NCBI GenBank assembly: GCA_032622095.1
Contig: CP136062.1
Span: 56,341,849-56,405,848, forward strand
Reading direction: 5' to 3'
Origin: Siphonodentalium dalli
Lineage: Eukaryota > Mollusca > Scaphopoda > Gadilida > Siphonodentaliidae
Length of the DNA: 64,000 bases
Under the pieces are notes generated by a model that had not been told where the DNA came from, did not search any database, and worked only from the letters and a program-made list of their open reading frames with translations. The position numbers were made by a program, and so were the translations under genes. Shown here piece after piece: positions 56,819 to 64,000 of the stretch. The stretch's first letter is position 1, and each line of letters starts with the position of its first letter.

Positions 56819-57826
56819 TAACTAGAATGCACTCAGAGAGATGTCAACGTGCGCAAAAAAATGTAAAGTAAACAATAATTAAAAAAATAATTTCACTGTA
56901 TTTTACTTAATTTATTTAATTTAATTTAATGTTAGCAAAAAAAGACAATTACCATTTCTCATTTCATAATAGATAAAAGGCAAATTACTATATTAATCAT
57001 TTAAGTAATTAAAACCAATTCCATGTTGCCGAAAGGATGAGACTTTAATATCGATTACATTTTTTTCAGCGGCATAGTTTGATTTTCATTTTCCGATAGT
57101 CAAAGTTGACCAAAGGAGCAATTATAAGAAATAATTAATACTATTTGTGTAAATATTGATAGCAGCCAATATGCAACAATAAATATCAATAATTAATCAA
57201 TAACGATCATTTTATGTAATAATAAACACTTCAAACGGTGTTTGTGTCAACAAATGCGTTTTATTTTGTGTTACGTCATTCGTCGTATTTGACCCGGAAC
57301 TCGGCTGTAGGTTAGGCTATTCAGCCTATTGCGTCGAATTACGAAATCGCGTTTTGAATGTCTCTCTTTCCCCGCACGATAAAAAGAGGTCTTCGCACGA
57401 ACCAAAAATGATAAAACTTCCCAATTATAAGTAAAAATACCCAAAATGAAGGAGTCTATGTAGGTCCCGAAGGAGTCTATAGACTCTTTGATGTTGAGTT
57501 CGAATGGAGAAAATGTAGGTCGATCTATTTTTGTCATTACTCTGACGTATTTTGACCTGGGAGAAAAAATCGAAATCGAGGCTCACTACGAGCATGCCAG
57601 TTTTAAATATAGAAACAGGGAATCCCAACAAATGGCGATATCGGCGACAAACAAATAATCGAAAACAACACATAAAATAAACATAGCAAAAACGCGGCAC
57701 AGTAAAAATGTCAGAACGCCACGAGGTTTTACGTCGTTTTTGGTGACGTAATGGAGTGAAACGGAGTAGGGTGACACCAACCTACGAATCTGTCTCATCG
57801 CCATACTGTTGCGCGAGCGCACGTAA
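56819..57826. repeat. 1-kb tandem duplication, unit 1
   Basis: From TAACTAGAATGCACTCAGAG to GCGCGAGCGCACGTAA. Unit 2 follows directly. Differences by eye are few. In unit 1 the shared minus-strand frame is broken by one extra A in the CCCAAAATGAAGG run near 57443. Confidence 0.92.
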
Positions 57827-58830
57827 TAACTAGAATGCACTCAGAGAGATACCAACGTGCGCAAAAATGTAATAAAAAATAATTAAAAAAATAATTTCAC
57901 TGTATTTTACTTAATTTATTTAATTTAATTTAATGTTAGCAAAAAAAAGACAATTACCATTTCTCATTTCATCACAGATAAAAGGCAAATTACTATATTA
58001 ATCATTTAAGTAATTAAAACCAATTCCATGTTGCCGAAAGGATGAGACTTTAATATCGATTACATTTTTTTCAGCGGCATAGTTTGATTTTCATTTTCCG
58101 ATAGTCAAAGTTGACCAAAGGAGCAATTATAAGAAATAATTAATACTATTTGTGTAAATATTGATAGCAGCCAATATGCAACAATAAATATCAATAATTA
58201 ATCAATAATTAATCAATAACGATCATTTTATGTAATAATAAACTCTTCAAACGGTGTTTGTGTCAACAAATGCGTTTTGTTTTGTGTTACGTCATTCGTC
58301 GTATTTGACCCGGAACTCGGCTGAAGGTTAGGCTATTAAGCCTATTGCGTCGAATTACGAAATCGCGTTTTGAATGTCTCTCTTTTCCCGCACGATAATA
58401 AGAGGTCTTCGCACGAACCAAAAATGATAAAACTTCCCAATTATAAGTAAAAATACCCAAATGAAGGAGTCTATGTAGGTCCCGAAGGAGTCTATAGACT
58501 CTTTGATGTAGAGTTCTGATGGAGAAAATGTAGGTCGATCTATTTTTGTCATAACTCTGACGTATTTTGACCTGGGAGAACAAATCGAAATCGAGGCTCA
58601 CTACGAGCATGCCAGTTTTAAATATAGAAACAGGGAATCCTGACAAATGGCGATATCGGCGAAAAACAAATAATCGAAAACAACACATAAAATAAACATA
58701 CCAAAAACGCGGCACAGTAAAAATGTCAGAACGCCACGAGGTTTTACGTCGTTTTTGGTGACGTCATGGAGTGTGACACCAACCTACGAATCTGTCTGAT
58801 CGCCATACTGTTGCGCGAGCGCACGTAATA
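57827..58830. repeat. 1-kb tandem duplication, unit 2
   Basis: Near-identical second unit. The GC-rich right end has a CRE, TGACGTCA, near 58759, which is TGACGTAA in unit 1. Unit 2 has a duplicated AATTAATCAAT and lacks a short AACGGAGTAGGG segment. Confidence 0.92.
58287..58715 (-). CDS. 142-codon ORF in duplication unit 2, unknown
   Basis: The minus frame starts MPRFWYVYFMCCFRLF and runs through a basic segment to PGQIRRMT. Unit 1 has the same sequence split by a frameshift. No family recognised. Cysteine/phenylalanine richness at the start could be a chance hydrophobic stretch. Treated as a possible but unproven gene. Confidence 0.25.
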   Translation of the reverse strand: MPRFWYVYFMCCFRLFVFRRYRHLSGFPVSIFKTGMLVVSLDFDLFSQVKIRQSYDKNRSTYIFSIRTLHQRVYRLLRDLHRLLHLGIFTYNWEVLSFLVRAKTSYYRAGKERHSKRDFVIRRNRLNSLTFSRVPGQIRRMT

Positions 58831-60290
58831 AGTAGCGTACAAAATTTGTCCGCCGACAACTCCTATACGATAGATCGAGTTTCATTCGACGTAAATCTGA
58901 CCGCCATTGTGGCGCCATTTGGATTTGGGGGACTTTTATTTGGATGTTCTTCGCCTCAGTGTTCCCAACTCACAATAGTAAGCATGTGTGGAGCTGTCGT
59001 GGCAATAACGCTCACTGATGTTAAAATCAGCGATTTTCGGCGATTTTTCTATTTCTGGTGGCCATTTTGGCCGCCATCTTGGGTTTGGTTGAATATTCAT
59101 CAACTCAGGTATAAGAGGAATCCTAGCTCGAGTATCTCCTGCAGAATATATATGCATTGTGTTGTTATGATAGCAATAACATTCATTGATTCGAAACAGA
59201 CATCGCGTTACTAGCGTCGCTTCGTCTTTGGCCGGATTATACCGGCATTTGGGAAAACGTGATATCGGACAAAAGTATCCAGCAAGGAGTGTATATTATG
59301 GTCCCTGTGAGTCCCCAATGACTCTACTATACGATAAATGTATAAGATCACGCCAAGATGGCCATATTCCCTACAGAGACAAACGAAATGTGGTGAAATG
59401 TCAGAAAATAGCAAATTTTCACATTTCGGCGGCCATATTGGCTTTTGGTGCCGGATTTGTGGCTAAGTTGTAAGGGTTGTATATGAGCATAACGAATCGA
59501 GCGGAAAACAAGACCGCATGTGATATAATCTTACTATAACGGCGATCAAAGAGACCTGGTGCATTTAAAACAAAATGGCCACCATGATGGACGCCGTCTT
59601 GTCTGGAGTCTCCGCGGCCACTTTTTTTTCTTGTTAACAACCGAAAAACATTAGTGGAGACATTAAGAAAGAAAATTAGTGGGGGCGAAGTTAAGCCATT
59701 CATGGGAGGGGGGGGGGGGGGTGCAGAGGTCGACCAATATCTCCTGGACTAATAGATTAGATACCTCGCCGCGAACCCAGATTACATATTGTTTACTTTA
59801 TAATTCTTGGAGTATTGGATGTATTTGGTAGGTCCTTCATGTAAGAATACACGAGATTTAGAAAAAAACCTGTTAGAATTAAATCACAAGCAAAAATATA
59901 GTTATATACCCTGGATTAATTAATAACTATGATAAACAAATATAAGACAATACGATGCAAATGGCGTGTATTTCAGTCAATTACATTGTTATGGGTGTGT
60001 ACTGAATACAGAACCGCACAGGAATGTGCAATACGTGAATGTTATTGCACACTAATTTGTGCCGAAAGTTACGATTCCAGACATATTAGGCTATTATGGT
60101 GTGCTACATCAAACGTTGTGTGAATATGCACATCAATGAATGGGCGGTTTTGTACATATATTCGCATATTGTGTGCTATTTTATGGAATATTATAATTCC
60201 CCTCTCTTTCCATTGAGTTGAACTAATTAACTACAATTACTCTTGTAATAGTCAGATGCACAACTGTGCACATCTTCTATTATAAGTTGT
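58831..60290. other. No gene recognised
   Basis: Contains repeated GGCCGCCATCTTGG / GGCGGCCATATTGG words (59069, 59428) that suggest old repeat DNA, and a 14-G tract at 59708-59721. Confidence 0.4.
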
Positions 60291-60293
60291 ATC

Positions 60294-60440
60294 AGGGGGG
60301 TGGTCGGAAAAAATGTTGATTTTTTACTTTCGACCCTTGTTGGGACCCACCCACCACCGCGTCCAAATTTTGTTCCGTTTTCGGCAGTTTTTTTCGACGT
60401 TTTTGGACACCCACCCCTTTTAACACTGAAACAGATATTT
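60294..60440. repeat. C-rich dispersed repeat
   Basis: GGGGGGTGGTCGG, a T/A tract, TTGGGACCCACCCACC and GGACACCCACCCC. Related short copies at 61205-61310 and 61490-61575; the style resembles the 8-10 kb repeats. Confidence 0.5.
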
Positions 60441-60504
60441 GCGGGGGGAAATTCACTGTAAACAGCTGTATATGAATTTATGTGCATACTATTTGTCATG
60501 GATG

Positions 60505-60992
60505 TTAAAGGTACTCAATCCGAACAGAGGGTCCCCATCTCAACAGATTCCAACAACAACAATCCGATCAGAGGGTCCTATATTACTATTTCTTTGGCTT
60601 TGGGGGTAAAAAAATATTTGATTCGAGTCGAGGAACCCATCAAACAAAGCTCAGAGTTATTAGATATTGATTTTTGAAATTTGTTATTTACTCGAGATGA
60701 GTACTAATAATTGCCTTCAACTGCCGTAATCTGCTCGGGATGTGTACACCAAAATCTATTCAAACAGACAAGGATGGATAACTCTAAAATCAAGTGGTAA
60801 TAATAACGCAATTTTGACTGAGTTCTGGGCCAGAAAGTATTCCCGATAATGAAAAATAATAGATTTCTAAAATCGATATCTAACAAATCTGAGCTTTGAT
60901 GGGTGACTTCCTCGACTCGAATCAAATATTTTTGACCCCCGAAGCCATTGAAATAGTAATTGAGAGGAGTTTTATCGGATTGAGTACCTTTA
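60505..60992. mobile_element. TTAA-bounded 'GATTCGAGTCGAG' family, palindromic copy 2
   Basis: TTAAAGGTACTCAATCCG left and CGGATTGAGTACCTTTAA right. Inward-facing GATTCGAGTCGAGGAA in both halves, the same fold-back form as 51681-52167. Confidence 0.85.
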
Positions 60993-61204
60993 ACATTGAC
61001 ATGTAAATAGGAACGAGTCATTAAATTTGGGGTAATTAGGCCAAAAAAAAACATGGCTGCCAGCGGCCATCTTGGATATCAAAATTTGCAACAAAATACA
61101 ACACGATAACTGCCTGCAGTCAGCTTAGCAGTTAGAATTACATTATTTCTCTTATTCTAAGGTGTTTTAAGCCAAACTCATTGCAAAAACAGTGAAAAAA
61201 ACGT

Positions 61205-61575
61205 GCAGGAAAAAAAATTTGTGTTGCGGAAATTTAGTTTTGTTTTGGTTCCATCGACCACCCACCTCCGACATACGTGCCCGGAACCACCCCCCGGTTG
61301 TATAGGTGATTTTTCCATTTGATATGATAGTGATTGCTTATGCAATTTTGTCCATGAGCATTAAGTGTGATTGGACTTACAGTGACAGCAATGTACAGCA
61401 AGATACTAAGTAGTGACTCTTTGCAATTAATACTGATGTTAACTAACATTTATTCCCATGTTTTAAAACTAAACAGAGTAAAATAAATGGAGGAAAAAAC
61501 ATTTGAGTTGCGGGGAAAAAATCTGTTGGGACCCCCTTGACCGCCCACCTACTCGTCATATGTGCCCGGAATTAT
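61205..61575. repeat. Two C-rich repeat fragments
   Basis: AAAAAAAATTTGTGTTGCGG with GACCACCCACCTCCGAC, and AAAACATTTGAGTTGCGGGG with GACCGCCCACCT; each is followed by CAT-GTGCCCGGAA. Confidence 0.55.
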
Positions 61576-61685
61576 TATACATGCCTTTATTTCCGACGAC
61601 GACGGTGGTGATGATTTATATGATACTCTTGAAGATGACAATGTAGACAATTATGACGGCATGCATATAGAGTACTGCAGAGGAT

Positions 61686-61835
61686 TGTGATGATGGTGGC
61701 GATGATGATGATGCTGGTGATGATGATGATGCTGGTGATGATGATGATGATGCTGGTGTGGATGATGGTGATGACGATGATGCTGGTGATGATGATGATG
61801 TTGACGATGATGCTAATGGTGATGACGATGTTAAT
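61686..61835 (+). repeat. (GAT)n microsatellite, interrupted
   Basis: GATGATGATG runs interrupted by GCTGGT. It is followed at 61928-61946 by an (ACA)n run and at 62000-62050 by CTTTATCATGTT repeats. Confidence 0.9.
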
Positions 61836-62327
61836 GATGGTGTTGCTTATATTTTTGTTGTAATTTGTGTTATTGTGTTATCGAATTCTCACGTTGCACA
61901 TATTGTGTCTGAGTAATAAATCATATTACAACAACAACAACAACAATATTCCCCCCCTGTTTACACTTGTATTTTCAAACACTTTATCTTGTTGTACGTT
62001 ATTATGTTGTACTTTATCATGTTCTACTTTATCATGTTCTACTTTATCTCCCAAGAGGAGGCAATAAGTTGGGGCCGAAGAAATTTTAAGTGTGGTTAGG
62101 GTTACATGTCATAAGATATAGGGTCAGCAGGGTTACTGTACTCAAATGTTCTTGTTGGTTTCTATGTTCACTGCTTCGTAGAATAATGTAACCAGATGTC
62201 CATTATATGACTGTCTGATGAGTACGAAGTAATGTTACAGATGACAGATAAGCCGGAATGCAAAAATAGAACGCTTGTCATCGAGATATTTTTGTAGAGT
62301 TATCAGGCAAAATTAATGTATCAAATA

Positions 62328-64000
62328 AATGTTATATTATATGCATCATAGTCCCATATACTCATTAATTGTTATATTATATGCATCATAGACCCAGATA
62401 CTCATTAATTGTTATATTATATGCATCATAGTCCCAGATACTCATTAATTGTTATATTATATGCATCATAGTCCCAGATATTCATTAATTGTTATATTAT
62501 ATGCATCACAGTCCCAGATACTCATTAATTGTTATATTATATGCATCGTAGTCCCAGATATTTATTAATTGTTATATTATATGCATCACAGTCCCAGATA
62601 CTCATTAATTGTTATATTATATGCATCATAGTCCCAGATACTCATTAATTGTTATATTATATGCATCACAGTCCCAGATACTCATTAATTGTTATATTAT
62701 ATGCATCATAGTCACAGATACTCATTAATTGTTATATTATATGCATCACAGTCCCAGATACTCATTAATTGTTATATTATATGCATCACAGTACCAGATA
62801 CTCATTAATTGTTATATTATATGCATCATAGTCCCAGATACTCATTAATTGTTATATTATATGCATCACAGTCCCAGATACTCATTAATTGTTATATTAT
62901 ATGCATCATAGTCCCAGATACTCAATAATTGTTATATTATATGCATCATAGTCCCAGATACTCATTAATTGTTATATTATATGCATCATAGTCCCAGATA
63001 CTCATTAATTGTTATATTATATGCATCATAGTCCCAGATACTCATTAATTGTTATATTATATGCATCATAGTACCAGATACTCATTAATTGTTATATTAT
63101 ATGCATCATAGTCCCAGATACTCATTAATTGTTATATTATATGCATCACAGTCCCAGATACTCATTAATTGCTATATTATATGCATCATAGTCCCAGATA
63201 CCCATTAATTGTTACATTATATGTATCACAGTCCCAGATACGCATTAATTGTTATATTATATGCATCATAGTCCCAGATACCCATTAATTGTTATATTAT
63301 ATGCATCATAGTCCCATATACTCATTAATTGTTATATTATATGCATCATAGTCCCAGATACTCATTAATTGTTATAGTATATGCATCATAGTCCCAGATA
63401 CTCATTAATTGTTATATTATATGCATCATAGTCCCAGATACTCATTAATTGTTATATTATATGCATCATAGTCCCAGATACTCATTAATTGTTATATTAT
63501 ATGCATCATAGTCCCAGATACTCATTAATTGTTATATTATATGCATCATAGTCCCAGATACTCATTAATTGTTATATTATATGCATCATAGTCCCAGATA
63601 CTCATTAATTGTTATATTATATGCATCATAGTCCCAGATACTCATTAATTGTTATATTATATGCATCATAGTCCCAGATACTCATTAATTGTTATATTAT
63701 ATGCATCATAGTCCCAGATACTCATTAATTGTTATATTATATGCATCATAGTCCCAGATACTCATTAATTGTTATATTATATGCATCATAGTCCCAGATA
63801 CTCATTAATTGTTATATTATATGCATCATAGTCCCAGATACTCATTAATTGTTATATTATATGCATCATAATCCCAGATACTCATTAATTGTTATATTAT
63901 ATGCATCATAGTCCCATATACTCATTAATTGTTATATTATATGCATCATAGTCCCAGATACTCATTAATTGTTATATTATATGCATCATAGTCCCAGATA
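62328..64000 (+). repeat. 40-bp satellite, about 42 units, continues past the window
   Basis: Unit words CTCATTAATTGTTATATTAT and ATGCATCATAGTCCCAGATA. Variants (CATCACA, CCCATATA, GTACCAG, CCCATTAA) are frequent in the first kilobase; units from about 63360 to 63850 are almost all identical. No unique spacers, so not CRISPR. Confidence 0.97.

Noticed and set aside
59069-59450. Repeated GCCGCCATCTTGG words as YY1-type regulatory sites
   Set aside because: They are imperfect and embedded in what looks like old repeat DNA; there is no associated gene start.
62328-64000. CRISPR-like regular array
   Set aside because: All of each 40-bp unit is repeated; there are no unique spacers, and the window is eukaryotic.

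Overview
The window is nuclear DNA from an animal, most likely a marine invertebrate. The evidence is a MAF1 gene split by introns of 1 to 5 kb, LINE and Helitron remnants, dense palindromic MITEs, satellites, and frequent ACATGTA and ACCGGTA words of the kind common in mollusc and other marine invertebrate genomes. The phylum cannot be fixed from this sequence alone. There are no bacterial-type operons, CRISPR arrays or phage genes. Most open reading frames over 60 codons are chance or repeat-derived.

One protein gene is secure: MAF1, the repressor of RNA polymerase III, on the + strand from 15768 to about 32432. Seven coding exons with matching phases and GT/AG sites give a 233-residue protein. 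Its introns hold a large near-identical inverted repeat (15948-18090), a LINE fragment, and members of at least six MITE families. Three coding-like exons at 39.1-41.6 kb hint at a second + strand gene that I cannot identify or join completely.

Layout. 1-15 kb is intergenic: long inverted repeats, one of them around a degraded PHD finger, a tRNA-like element, a pair of opposed TTAA-bounded elements and a tandem repeat with a hairpin tail. 15.3-33 kb is the MAF1 locus. 33-43.8 kb is packed with palindromic MITEs, a Helitron-like insertion whose empty site survives in the partner arm of a palindrome, and a 20-bp minisatellite. 45-47.4 kb holds a head-to-tail cluster of three Helitron-like elements. 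47.9-54.5 kb has minisatellites and direct repeats. 55-61 kb has more TTAA-bounded elements, a LINE 3' end and a 1-kb tandem duplication. 62.3-64 kb is a 40-bp satellite that runs off the window.

The unusual content is the mobile DNA. Several unrelated-looking short families are all bounded by TTAA. One TA-bounded palindromic family has two subtypes, and one copy appears to carry an arm from each. Exon boundaries, repeat limits and family names were assigned by reading, without alignment or database searches.
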